A DNA stretch of 64,000 nucleotides, taken from the NCBI GenBank assembly GCA_964390805.1, contig CAYMKL010000005.1:1-64000 (forward strand). The letters run 5' to 3'. The DNA is from CAYMKL01 sp964390805. GTDB taxonomy: Bacteria > Chloroflexota > Anaerolineae > VGOG01. Shown in pieces: positions 50,806-59,706 of the stretch (positions are counted from its first letter, which is position 1; each line of letters opens with the position of its first letter). Below the pieces are notes generated by a model that did no database searches, was not told the origin of the DNA, and saw only the letters and a list, made by a program, of their open reading frames with translations. Made by a program: the position numbers and the translations under genes.

Positions 50806-52245
50806 GTGTCTTGCCATTTCATCATCCTGCACACCAATGACCTCCACGGCCGCGTCGAGGGGCTGTCGCGGATTGCCACCCTCGTTGAGCGGACCAGGGC
50901 CGAGAACCGAGATGTGCCCGTGCTCTATTTTGACCTGGGCGACAGTGAGGATTACTCCAACCGGCTGAGCAACCTGACCAAAGGGGCTGCCATGCACCGC
51001 CTGCTCAGTGCGATGGGTTGCGACGCCGTCGCGGTGGGCAATGGCGCCATTCCCCGCTACGGGCCTGGGGTGCTGAAAGACCACACTAGCGCATCCCACT
51101 ACCCTCACTTGCTGGCCAACCTTCGTATGGCCGACGGCGATTTCATTCCAGGCACTCAGCCGACCGCGCTCCTCGACCTGGGCGCCATGCGGCTGGGTCT
51201 CATTGGCGTGACGGTGGAGATGCCCTCCTACACCAGGTTCTTCGGCCTGAGCACTGTGCCGGCCCTCCCGCTCATCCGCGACTTGGCAGCGGGACTGCGC
51301 AGTGAAGGCGCCGACGCCGTGATCTTGCTGTCGCACCTGGGATTGGCGGCCGACCGTGAGTTGGCCGAGGAATTACAGAGGGATATAGCCCTCATTGTCG
51401 GGGGACACAGCCATGACCTGCTGCCGGAGGGCGAATCGGTGGGGGACGTGCTGATCGCCCAGGCGGGGCACTATGCCGAGCATCTGGGGCGAATAGACCT
51501 GATCTGGGATGGCGAACAACTGAAGGCCACGCGCGCGACCGTGCTGCCCGTAGCGGACACGACGCCTCCTTCGGCCCAGGTGCTGGCAGAGGCCGACGCT
51601 ATCGAGGCTGAGGTCGAGCAGTATCTGGATGAGATCATCGGGGAGCTCATCGTCCCGCTGGATTTCGCCACCGACCGCGAGTGCGGCGTGGCCAATCTTT
51701 TGGCAGACGCGCTCCGACAGCGAATGGACGCCGAGGTGGGCGTGCTGGTGGCTGGGCAAGCATTCAGCGGTCCACTTCCGGCGGGTCCGCTGCGCCGGGC
51801 TACGTTGTGGGATGCCTGCCCATCGCCAGCCAACCCAGGCGTGGTAACCCTGACCGGCTCGCAGTTAGTCGAGTTGGTGGCCAGAGGGCTCGACTCAGAG
51901 CGCGCCGCCGAGCGACCGAACCCCCTCCGCGGCAAGGCCCGGGGTCTGATGCACCTCAGTGGGGCAGTCGTCCGCGAAGGTCGTCTACTGGTGGACGGCC
52001 AACCGGTTGAGCCGGAACGTGAATACCGAGTTGCCGGCAGCGACTTTGAATTCGAGACCGACTGGGGATATACCGACCCCGACTGGGAGCTGCATCCTAG
52101 CTATGATGTGCCCACCATCCTTCGCGAAGCGTTGGAGGAATACCTGGCCGCTCACAGCCCGGTCAGGGCGGAATCGGGGCGTTACAGGTCGATCATGTCT
52201 CCGTTGCGAGCGTCCCTCAAGCATGTCGAGCGACGGCTGCGCTAA
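50806..52245 (+). CDS. 5'-nucleotidase/cyclic phosphodiesterase-like metallophosphatase
   Basis: UshA-like two-domain enzyme. Metallophosphatase motifs: HTNDLHG, FDLGDSEDY, LLSHLG, GGHSHDLL. The expected GNHE motif reads VGNGAIPR, so the His that positions phosphate is lost. The C-terminal 5'-nucleotidase domain is recognisable (ECGVNLLADAL-like segment, GVVTLTGSQLVELV). There is no signal peptide, so it would be cytosolic, unlike UshA. GTG start with AAAGGAGAAG. Activity or substrate range may be altered. Single gene, convergent with the YihY-like gene. Confidence 0.83.
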   Translation: MSCHFIILHTNDLHGRVEGLSRIATLVERTRAENRDVPVLYFDLGDSEDYSNRLSNLTKGAAMHRLLSAMGCDAVAVGNGAIPRYGPGVLKDHTSASHYPHLLANLRMADGDFIPGTQPTALLDLGAMRLGLIGVTVEMPSYTRFFGLSTVPALPLIRDLAAGLRSEGADAVILLSHLGLAADRELAEELQRDIALIVGGHSHDLLPEGESVGDVLIAQAGHYAEHLGRIDLIWDGEQLKATRATVLPVADTTPPSAQVLAEADAIEAEVEQYLDEIIGELIVPLDFATDRECGVANLLADALRQRMDAEVGVLVAGQAFSGPLPAGPLRRATLWDACPSPANPGVVTLTGSQLVELVARGLDSERAAERPNPLRGKARGLMHLSGAVVREGRLLVDGQPVEPEREYRVAGSDFEFETDWGYTDPDWELHPSYDVPTILREALEEYLAAHSPVRAESGRYRSIMSPLRASLKHVERRLR

Positions 52246-53092
52246 GGTGGGCACCGAAAAGGGTGATCCAACTGCTCAAGTAGATCCAGAGCATCAAGGC
52301 TACGACAGCTCCTAGTGAGCCATACACCAACTCATATCGGGCCAGCCCGCTGCTGATGTACCAGGCCAAGATATTCGCGGCGATCTTCCACGCAAGGGCG
52401 GCCACCAATGCGCCCCAAAAGGCCGCCCGCCACTTGACCTCTGTATTCGGCACCCAGCGATACAAAGCCAGGAACAGAAGGAAAGCAAACAGCCAGGGTA
52501 TGAGATTGGACAATGCTGCCCATAACAGCGTTTCGTAGATGGTCAGCCTATCCCACAAAGGCACCTGCAACTGGGGTAAGAGATTGAGTACACTGGTTGA
52601 GAGTAGCGAGAGGATCAGCAGAACTGCCAGCGTCCCAATCATTCCCAGTGCCACCAGACGCCTCCTGAGGAAACTGCGCGGCTCTGCATACGGCCAGGCG
52701 CGGTTGATGTTGTGGGCCAAAGCCGTAAAAACGCCCATACCTGACCACAGTAAGCCGATCAACCCCACAATCCCCACCGTGCCACGCAGCTCAAGAACCC
52801 GCTTGATGTTCCTCTCGATCAATTCCCGAGAAATCGGAAAGGCCTCGGGCACAACCCCGATCAGTTCTTGATAGACTTGGTCCCTTTTCAGGACGAAGCT
52901 TCCGGCTGCCACCAGCGCGAGCAACAGCGGAAAGAGGGAGAAAAGGGCATAGTAGGCCATTCCAGCCGCGGCTTCTGGGGCACGGGCTTCGTTGAAGCGT
53001 TGAAAAGCGATCCTCAGAATACCCAGAGAACCCCCGCTCAGATGGTTAACTCTCCGATAGATGGGCCTTAACCCGTCCTTGAGAATCCTCAT
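52217..53092 (-). CDS. YihY/BrkB (UPF0761) family membrane protein
   Basis: About 291 residues with six TM helices. Family landmarks: FNEARAPEAAAGMAYYALFSLFPLLLAL, GLIGLLWSGMGVFTALAHNINRAW, YRWVPNTEVKWRAAFWGAL and YGSLGAVVALMLWIYLSSWITLFGAHLSAA. Once annotated as RNase BN, now considered an uncharacterised, possibly transport-related family. Start M at 53092 with GGGAGGGG just upstream. The 3' end overlaps the convergent nucleotidase by about 29 bp. Confidence 0.9.
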   Translation of the reverse strand: MRILKDGLRPIYRRVNHLSGGSLGILRIAFQRFNEARAPEAAAGMAYYALFSLFPLLLALVAAGSFVLKRDQVYQELIGVVPEAFPISRELIERNIKRVLELRGTVGIVGLIGLLWSGMGVFTALAHNINRAWPYAEPRSFLRRRLVALGMIGTLAVLLILSLLSTSVLNLLPQLQVPLWDRLTIYETLLWAALSNLIPWLFAFLLFLALYRWVPNTEVKWRAAFWGALVAALAWKIAANILAWYISSGLARYELVYGSLGAVVALMLWIYLSSWITLFGAHLSAAVARHA

Positions 53093-53266
53093 ATCCCCTC
53101 CCACCCTCAAGTATCTCAACTGATGACCACGATTCCTGCCTCGTTACTCACTGCCTCAAAGTCAACCTCTTGCCAGAGCAGGCTCATTAATTCGATAGTG
53201 CCCGGCAGGTCAAAATATCGCTTCCCGATCGCTCTGGTTGTGGGAGCCACCGAGATTGATATCGGG

Positions 53267-56200
53267 TTAGAAGCTCTCTTTGTATCCTGCATGCTGCTCG
53301 TCCTTGTATGGCCGAGGGCGAGGCCGGCGGGAGCGCTTGATTACGGCCATGTTCCCCAAAACGGCCCACGAGCGTTCAAAATCGCTCCACTGGCGAGTGT
53401 ACACTTGCGCACCGTCCAGGATTCTCACTTCACGCCTGTTGTAGCCGATGACCATGACCGTGTGTTCGTAACGGGCAACGATGGTGCTATTTCCATCGGA
53501 AGCGGTGTAGGGAACCGGTGTTCCCCAGGCTACCTGCCCAGTGACCCAAACGATGACCGGCCGACCCGCCGCAATTTCCGAGCGCAGGGCGTCCAGGGGG
53601 AAGTTGCGCACGGCCTGGGCGTCCAGTCCGTAAGTTCGCAACAGCGCGGCCACTGGCTCAGCGTGCACGCCGTAGGGATGGGGCGGGATTTGCCCCCACG
53701 AGCCATGCACGTCGCCGACGAAGCCCTTGTCCGGATTATCGGACTGAGGCAGGCTATAGAAAAACTCTGACTCATCAATCTCTACCTCGAAGTAGGCAGC
53801 CCAGTCCACTGCCGAACGCGATTCACAATCCAGCGGCAGCGCCTGAAAACGCCCAGCGATGTCAGTGATGTTGGCTGCCGACGGGACGCTCGCCGTCGCT
53901 GTGGCCGTAGGCGTCGGGGTGTGAATGGGGGTACTGGTGGGCGTGGCGCTTGCCCTGGGCGCCGCTCCGCTTACGGTCGAAGGGGTCGGCGTGGGGGTGG
54001 GTACACCCTTGGCCCGCAGCACGGCCTCTGTCTGCCCCCGTTCCAGGCTGAGTTCCCAGTTGAAGAGTTCCTGCAGGGTTTCCTCAGGGTAAATCTGTTG
54101 CATGGCCTGGCACCAGGTGAGTCCGTCGGGCTTCTGGTAGTGCCAGAATTCCCGGGCCAGGCTGTCCCACCGCCAGTCGTAATCTTCTTCCTCGAAGGCG
54201 GGGATGCCGTGCCAGCCATGTCGCCGGGCGATGGCTGCAAAGTCCTCGTAGTAACCCGATGGGATGGAGATGGGGCGGCCGCCAGCTTCGTAGGCTTCGG
54301 GTTCCTTCTCCTCGTCCAGCAGGAACCAGAACACCCAGGGGCGCTCGGTGAGGGGACGGCCCTGGCTGCCGTCCTGGGCCTGGCAGCGGATGAACAGCCG
54401 CCAGTAGGTCCTCTGGCCGCGGTGTCCTGAGCCTGTCGAAGGGACGTCCTGGCGGACGACCAGCAGTTGGTCGCGGCCCTCCTCGTTGGGCAGCTCGAAG
54501 CGCAGGTCCACCGCGCGGCCAGCCTTGTGCCAGGTGAGGTAGCCATAAGGCTTTCGGCTGACGTAACCGGGACCACGAAGGACATCAGAGAGCTGGCCCA
54601 GGTAATCCCAGCCGGTTTTCTGGTGCACTTCCTCCCGCCAGGTCTGATAGCTCTCAATGACGGCGGCGTTAAGACGCGGGTCCGCGACAACTATATCCTC
54701 CAGAGGGAGCAGGGGGTAAAGCTCGTTGGGAGCCAAAGTGGGTGTGTGAGTGGGCGTAGGCGGCGGGGAAGGCAGTCGCCGGGTGAGCTCGGCCCAGGGC
54801 AGCGAGCAGGCCACAGACGGGGCGGTGGCATCGGCGGGGAACGCCTGCTCGACGAGGTCGGTCCTGCGGCGGTGGGGGACGCCATCCACGGGGACGGTGA
54901 AGAGGCGGTAGATGCCGGGGCGATAGGGGTCATACACCTCGAAGGGTTCCCCCTCCTGGTAGCCTGTGTATACGATGTGCTGGCCGTCGGGGAGCCAGAC
55001 CGGGGCGCCGTCGTAGGCGTCGTGGGCGGTGACTCGTCGTTGTCCAGTGCCATTGGAGCGCATAGTGTATAGCTCGGCGTTGCCATCGCGCCAGGATACG
55101 AAGGCGATGGCCGTGCCATCAGGGGACCAGGCCGGGTCCTCGTCGTCGGCAGCGGGATGGTTGGTCAGGTTGCGCACCGTGCCGTCTTCCAGGTCGGCCA
55201 GGTAGATTTCTTTGTCCCCATCACGCCAGGAGGTGAAGGCGACATAACGACCATCAGGTGACCAGGCCGGGGTGTAGTCTCCGGCCTTGTTTTTTGTCAG
55301 ACGGACGGGGGGACTCTCGTCAGTCAGGTCCAGCAAGTAGATCTCCAGGTTGCCGTCGCGGTAGCTTTCGAAGGTCAGACGAGTGCCGTCGGGCGACCAG
55401 GCCGGCGCGCCGTCGTAGGCCGGATCACTGGTCAGGCGAGTTATGGACCCATCGGCAGCCGACCACAGATACAGCTCCCAGTTGCCGTCTTTGTTGGAGG
55501 CGAAGGCCAGGCGAGTGCCGTCGGGCGACCAGGCCGGGTCGCGGTCCTCGGAAGCAAACGCGGCCTCGGCGGGATGAGCGGTGAGGTTGGCTATCTGCCC
55601 GGTAAGGGGATCCAGCAAATAGACGTCGTCGTTGCCCGTGTGGGGCGAAACGAAGGCCACCACGGGGGGATATTGGATATTGGATATTGGAGATGGAGTG
55701 AGAGTGGGACTGGGGGTGGGGGTGGGAGGCGGAGATGGAGTGAGAGTGGGACTGGGGCTGGGGGTGGGAGGCGGAGATGGAGTGAGAGTGGGACTGGGGC
55801 TGGGACTGGGAGTAGGGGTGGCAGAGGGACTAAGGGATGGTGTGACAGAGGGAGTGGCGGAGGGAGTAAGGGATGGTGTGACAGAGGGAGTGGTGGAGGG
55901 AGTAAGGGATGGCGTGACAGAGGGAGTGGTGGAGGGAGTAAGGGATGGCGTGACAGAGGGAGTTGGAGAAGGGGTGACGGAAGGGGATGGGGTGGCAGTG
56001 GGAGGGAGGGGCGGGGTACAGTGGGTGCTGATTAGAGGTAACAACAGGATTGCCATTCCGACCACCAGGATCAGTGAATTCAGTTTTGCTCGTAGGCGTT
56101 CAGCGAGTAGCGCATTTCCCCTCCCTCGGAGGGAGGGGCTAGGGGAGGGTGGGCCTTCTGTATCGCAGAATCCACCCCCTCCCGGCCTCCCCCTCGCAGG

Positions 56201-56332
56201 GGGAGGAGCGAGACGGGGATTTGGCAATCCCCTCAGAGCAAATCTGGACCCGCTGGGACTACCGACCAACTTGCAGCTTCTGATGTCCAATCTCCAGCTT
56301 CCAATATCCAATATCCAATCTCCAATATCCAA
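53267..56332 (-). CDS. Exported TolB-like propeller with C-terminal C39-family cysteine peptidase
   Basis: Envelope protein. Hydrophobic segment LNSLILVVGMAILLLPLI, long PSVTPSLTPS linker, TolB/WD40-like blades (AWSPDGTRLAFASNKDGNWELYL, repeated five times), a middle region, TP linker, then a C39_2-type peptidase: Cys in LPLDCESRSAVDWA (about 834), His in YEHTVMVIGY (about 958), Asp in RILDGAQ. The real start is uncertain because everything before residue about 75 is encoded by repeat DNA (WILDIGSWRLDI, palindromic G/C blocks). Two more repeats sit in frame: NIQYPP before the propeller and DVPSTGSGHRG in the middle. Neighbours are other large envelope proteins on the same strand. Confidence 0.8.
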   Translation of the reverse strand: MDIGDWILDIGSWRLDIRSCKLVGSPSGSRFALRGLPNPRLAPPPARGRPGGGGFCDTEGPPSPSPSLRGRGNALLAERLRAKLNSLILVVGMAILLLPLISTHCTPPLPPTATPSPSVTPSPTPSVTPSLTPSTTPSVTPSLTPSTTPSVTPSLTPSATPSVTPSLSPSATPTPSPSPSPTLTPSPPPTPSPSPTLTPSPPPTPTPSPTLTPSPISNIQYPPVVAFVSPHTGNDDVYLLDPLTGQIANLTAHPAEAAFASEDRDPAWSPDGTRLAFASNKDGNWELYLWSAADGSITRLTSDPAYDGAPAWSPDGTRLTFESYRDGNLEIYLLDLTDESPPVRLTKNKAGDYTPAWSPDGRYVAFTSWRDGDKEIYLADLEDGTVRNLTNHPAADDEDPAWSPDGTAIAFVSWRDGNAELYTMRSNGTGQRRVTAHDAYDGAPVWLPDGQHIVYTGYQEGEPFEVYDPYRPGIYRLFTVPVDGVPHRRRTDLVEQAFPADATAPSVACSLPWAELTRRLPSPPPTPTHTPTLAPNELYPLLPLEDIVVADPRLNAAVIESYQTWREEVHQKTGWDYLGQLSDVLRGPGYVSRKPYGYLTWHKAGRAVDLRFELPNEEGRDQLLVVRQDVPSTGSGHRGQRTYWRLFIRCQAQDGSQGRPLTERPWVFWFLLDEEKEPEAYEAGGRPISIPSGYYEDFAAIARRHGWHGIPAFEEEDYDWRWDSLAREFWHYQKPDGLTWCQAMQQIYPEETLQELFNWELSLERGQTEAVLRAKGVPTPTPTPSTVSGAAPRASATPTSTPIHTPTPTATATASVPSAANITDIAGRFQALPLDCESRSAVDWAAYFEVEIDESEFFYSLPQSDNPDKGFVGDVHGSWGQIPPHPYGVHAEPVAALLRTYGLDAQAVRNFPLDALRSEIAAGRPVIVWVTGQVAWGTPVPYTASDGNSTIVARYEHTVMVIGYNRREVRILDGAQVYTRQWSDFERSWAVLGNMAVIKRSRRPRPRPYKDEQHAGYKESF
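54420..54446. repeat. In-frame TCCTGAGCCTGTCGAAGG repeat
   Basis: GTGTCCTGAGCCTGTCGAAG within the C39 gene, read on the minus strand as PSTGSGH. Same repeat family as 5640-5705 and 60597-60645. Confidence 0.7.
56118..56207. repeat. G/C-rich palindromic repeats at the 5' end of the C39 gene
   Basis: CCCCTCCCTCGGAGGGAGGGG (56118-56138) and CCTCCCCCTCGCAGGGGGAGG (56187-56207), both perfect or near-perfect palindromes; between them and 56345 lie further TTGGAGATTGG-type units. Confidence 0.65.
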
Positions 56333-56345
56333 CTTCCAACCTCGA
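56280..56345. repeat. CCAATATCCAATCTCCAA repeat array
   Basis: Dense array of CCAA(C/T)xTCCAA units between the GATase-CapA gene and the C39 gene; it reads WILDIGSWRLDI in the C39 frame. Same family as the arrays at 59645-59700 and in ileS. Confidence 0.75.
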
Positions 56346-56349
56346 TCTC

Positions 56350-59300
56350 TCAGGGATAGACGCGCTGCACTAGCGGAGAGCCATCCTCGCCGATGCGCAG
56401 GCGGGGCTGGGCGTCGTCCACGATGCGGGCCAGATAGAACTCCACGCTGCGCACGCCGTCCTGGGTCAGGACTGCCCGCAGGATGGCAGTGTCCCTCGTT
56501 CGCTCGATGACGTCCATATCGAAGACGAAGTTCCCCAGGCTGTACACTATGGGCACCCCTTGATAGACCTCCACGTCCTGCAATACGTGTGGGTGGTGGC
56601 CGATGACCAGGGCCGCTCCTGCCTCCACTGCGGCGTGGGCCACGGCCCGTTGCTCTTGATTGGCCTGAGTCTCGTACTCGGTGCCCGTATGCACGATGAC
56701 GATCACCAGGTCAGCCTCCTGCCGGGCCTGGGCTACAGCTTTGCGTACCGGTTCCGGTTCGGCCCAGGCCACGTCGGTGGCGGTGGGCACCTCAGGCGAG
56801 TTCCGCCAGCGTGGGGCGGCGAAGGCCAGGAATGCGACCTTGATTCCCTTGACCTCCAGCACCGCCGGGCGGTGAGCAGTGGCCTCCCCACGTCCCGCGC
56901 CGACCGTAGCGATGCCCAAATCCTCCAGCGCGGCGAGGGTGTCGTCCATGCTGTCTGGGGGGAAATCCAATATGTGGTTGTTGGCCAGGGAGAGGACATC
57001 AAAGCCCACTGTGCGCAGGGCTGGGACGTGCTCCGGATGGGCGCGGAAGATGAAGCGTTTGTCGGCGGGGTCGCCGTGCACTGTGAAGGGGGTCTCCAGG
57101 TTGCCCACGGCGATGTCGGCAGATTGCAGCAGGGGGTAGACAGCCTGGAACGGGTAGAGGGAGCCGTACTGGGCCATGCGCTCCTCCACTGTGCGGGCCA
57201 ACATGATGTCGCCTGTGGCCACTAGCTCGATCTCGTGGTCGCCGATGGGTGGGAGTGGGGGAAGGGAGGTACTGGGTATTGGGTATTGGATATTGGGAGG
57301 TGGTAGAGAGGATTCCCAGCTCGGAGTTACCGTCAGGGCATGCACCTGCCAGCCGGTGCGAGCCAGAATCTCCGGCTGCCCGTCGTTGTCCAGGTCGTAC
57401 ACGCGCAGGCCGTGCACCAGTCCACCCAGGGAGATGCCACCGCGGGTGCGCCCCCAGCGGTCGAGCACCCGCACCGTGCCATCGTCGCTGCCAATGACTA
57501 CATCCGGCCAGGTGTCGTTGTCCAGGTCTGTTACCGCCACGGCCCACACCCCAGTAGGAGCCTCGTACCGCCAGTGCTGGGTACCGTCGGCGGAGAGGGC
57601 ATAGACGCCCGGCTCCAGGCCTCCGCAGGCAACGAGTACCTCCTGCGCTCCCTCACCGTCGAGGTCAGCGAAGGCCAGGTCGGTCACGGAGCAGGTGGGG
57701 AGGTGAATGAGGGCAGGGGTTACGACCAGGTCTTCAGTATTGGCAGTCTCTCTCTTAGGTGTTGTTGGTTTGACCGTGCCAGAATATGACATCGAATTTC
57801 GAGGATTAACCGAATCTGGCATCGTGAATTCGATGAATCCCTTGAATTCGTTGTCATATCCGCCCAATGGCCATCCAGCAACACTCAACAGAGTAACCAC
57901 CCCAGTACTGGAACCTGCGATGAGCTCCAGTTGCCCGTCATCGTTCAGGTCGGCCAGGCGTACACGCCGGACGTATCCCTCCAGAGAGGGCAGGGAGCGC
58001 AGGTCACCGGTTGGGGACAGAAGAAATAGTTGGCCTCTGTTGGTGGCTATGGCTGCTGTCCCATCGGGGCTGCTGTCCAGGGCTGAGGAGTATTCCAGGC
58101 CTGCTTCGCCCACCGGGTAGCGTCGGAACAGAGTGCCACCGGGGTTCACCTGGTAGACATAACCGTCCCATGAGCCGGCCAAGATTGTGGTGGAGGATGA
58201 AATCGCCGTGATGCGACTATCAGTGCAATACTGCCAGAGCTGGTAGCCCAGGCCATCCAGGGCGTAGAGGCAATTGTCATCTGAGCCAACGAGAACTGTG
58301 GGTTGGCCGTCCAGATTAGCCACCTGCAGGGCGTAGACGCTGGCCTGGGTGACGTGTTTCCAGAGAGGTCGGCCCGCTGCGTCGGCGGCATAGGTGTGTT
58401 TGTCCAGCGAGGCTATCAGTACCTCGGCGCGGTTATCCCCGTTGGTAAGCGAAGGGGCGTCGGCCACGGCCAGGTCGGTTACTGTGCCCCAGGTCTGGAA
58501 TCGCCAACTCTCGTGGAGGGCCAGAGGGCGCACGGGAGGGGGCGGGAAACTCGCTTCGGCCCCGTATTGGGCAAAGGCGGCGTGGAAGAAGTTGTAGAGG
58601 ATGCGTTCGCTAGCTTCGCTGTAAACCTCATGGCCGCGTTCGATCATCGGGGTGACCTCTTCCGCAGGCAGGGAGAGGCGGGAGCTGGAGCGCAGGATGG
58701 TCTCCCCTCGCTGCGGGCCGATCTCTGGATGGAACTGCAATCCCCACACGGGAGCCTGGCCATAGCGGAAAGCTTGCACCGGGCAGAGGGGTGACAAGGC
58801 CAGCACCGTCGCTTGCGGCGGTAGGGTCACCACCTGCTCGATGTGGTAGTGGAAGGGGGAGAACTCCTGCGGCACCCCATCAAACAGAGGGTCCTTTGCC
58901 CCGGCCTCGCTGAGCTGCACGGGCAGCCAGCCCACTTCTTGCTGTCCGTCTTCCACCTCACTGCCCATAACATAGGCCAGCAATTGGTGGCCCAGGCAAA
59001 GGCCGAGGATGGGCAACTTGATTTGCAGGGCCTGGCGCAGGAAATCGGCCTCAATGCGCAGGAAGGGATAGGCGTCTAGATCATGGGGTGACATAGGGCC
59101 GCCGGAGAGGACAATGATCTGCCCCAAATCAGGTTGCGGCAGGGAGTCGCCGGCGTAAACCCGGAGGCGGTCGAAAGGCAGCCCCAGGCGGGTCAGGTAG
59201 TCGGCTAGCCCGGCGGCCCGCTCCTCGGCGTGTTCAATGACCAGGATGCGCGGCGTTACAGGCATAGGAGTGGGCGAGGGTGTGGGTGATGGGGTGGTGG

Positions 59301-59706
59301 TACGAGAGGGAGATGGGGTGATGGAGGGGGATGGCGTGGGTGTTGAACTGGGAGTGGGTGACGGGGTAGGAGAGGGACTGGAAGTGGGTGATGAGGTGGG
59401 AGATGGAGTGGGAGTGGGAGATGGAGTGGGAGTGGGAGATGGAGTGGGAGTGGGAGATGGAGTGGGAGTGGGAGATGGAGTGGAGGTTGGAGTCGAAGTG
59501 GGGAGGGAGGTAGGAGTGCGGGCAGGAGTGAGGGTGGAGGTGAGAGAGGGGGGGATGACGGAGGGATTGGCGGAGCTAGCTGGGGCGCAGCCGATAACGG
59601 TTAGAGAAAAGCAGAGAAGCCCCGCCATCAATGCCAGGACACCAACCAACTTCCAATCTCCAATCTCCAATATCCAATCTCCAATATCCAATCTCCCGCT
59701 ACTCAT
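56350..59706 (-). CDS. Lipoprotein fusing class-I glutamine amidotransferase, FG-GAP propeller and CapA-like domain
   Basis: Signal/lipobox LTVIGC (Cys40), long TP-SP linker (45-150). GATase1 domain: nucleophile Cys237 in LGLCLGHQ and His326 in LQFHPE. FG-GAP/VCBS-like propeller (SLDKHTYAADAAGRPLWKH, VLVGSDDNCLYALDG and others). From about residue 822, a CapA-type metallophosphatase-like domain: ATGDIMLARTVEER, GNLETPF, SLANNHILDF, IGHHPHVLQD, SLGNFVFDMD. CapA proteins take part in poly-gamma-glutamate or cell-wall processes; pairing with an exported glutaminase-like domain is unusual. A PNIQYPIPST linker before CapA is repeat-encoded. ATG overlaps the 3' end of the preceding gene. Start inside repeats, so the exact N-terminus is uncertain. 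Confidence 0.82.
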   Translation of the reverse strand: MSSGRLDIGDWILEIGDWKLVGVLALMAGLLCFSLTVIGCAPASSANPSVIPPSLTSTLTPARTPTSLPTSTPTSTPSPTPTPSPTPTPSPTPTPSPTPTPSPTSSPTSSPSPTPSPTPSSTPTPSPSITPSPSRTTTPSPTPSPTPMPVTPRILVIEHAEERAAGLADYLTRLGLPFDRLRVYAGDSLPQPDLGQIIVLSGGPMSPHDLDAYPFLRIEADFLRQALQIKLPILGLCLGHQLLAYVMGSEVEDGQQEVGWLPVQLSEAGAKDPLFDGVPQEFSPFHYHIEQVVTLPPQATVLALSPLCPVQAFRYGQAPVWGLQFHPEIGPQRGETILRSSSRLSLPAEEVTPMIERGHEVYSEASERILYNFFHAAFAQYGAEASFPPPPVRPLALHESWRFQTWGTVTDLAVADAPSLTNGDNRAEVLIASLDKHTYAADAAGRPLWKHVTQASVYALQVANLDGQPTVLVGSDDNCLYALDGLGYQLWQYCTDSRITAISSSTTILAGSWDGYVYQVNPGGTLFRRYPVGEAGLEYSSALDSSPDGTAAIATNRGQLFLLSPTGDLRSLPSLEGYVRRVRLADLNDDGQLELIAGSSTGVVTLLSVAGWPLGGYDNEFKGFIEFTMPDSVNPRNSMSYSGTVKPTTPKRETANTEDLVVTPALIHLPTCSVTDLAFADLDGEGAQEVLVACGGLEPGVYALSADGTQHWRYEAPTGVWAVAVTDLDNDTWPDVVIGSDDGTVRVLDRWGRTRGGISLGGLVHGLRVYDLDNDGQPEILARTGWQVHALTVTPSWESSLPPPNIQYPIPSTSLPPLPPIGDHEIELVATGDIMLARTVEERMAQYGSLYPFQAVYPLLQSADIAVGNLETPFTVHGDPADKRFIFRAHPEHVPALRTVGFDVLSLANNHILDFPPDSMDDTLAALEDLGIATVGAGRGEATAHRPAVLEVKGIKVAFLAFAAPRWRNSPEVPTATDVAWAEPEPVRKAVAQARQEADLVIVIVHTGTEYETQANQEQRAVAHAAVEAGAALVIGHHPHVLQDVEVYQGVPIVYSLGNFVFDMDVIERTRDTAILRAVLTQDGVRSVEFYLARIVDDAQPRLRIGEDGSPLVQRVYP
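59640..59700. repeat. CCAATCTCCAATATCCAA repeat array
   Basis: AACTTCCAATCTCCAATC and similar units in tandem over the 5' end of the GATase-CapA gene; read as LDIGDWILEIGDWK in that frame. Confidence 0.75.

Noticed and set aside
55574..56510. Gly-rich plus-strand frames over the C39 gene linker
   Set aside because: Shadows of the PSVTPSLTPS repeats on the minus strand.
59280..59550. Short tandem repeats resembling a CRISPR or minisatellite
   Set aside because: GGAGTGGGAGTGGGAGAT units are codons of a TP/SP linker in frame.
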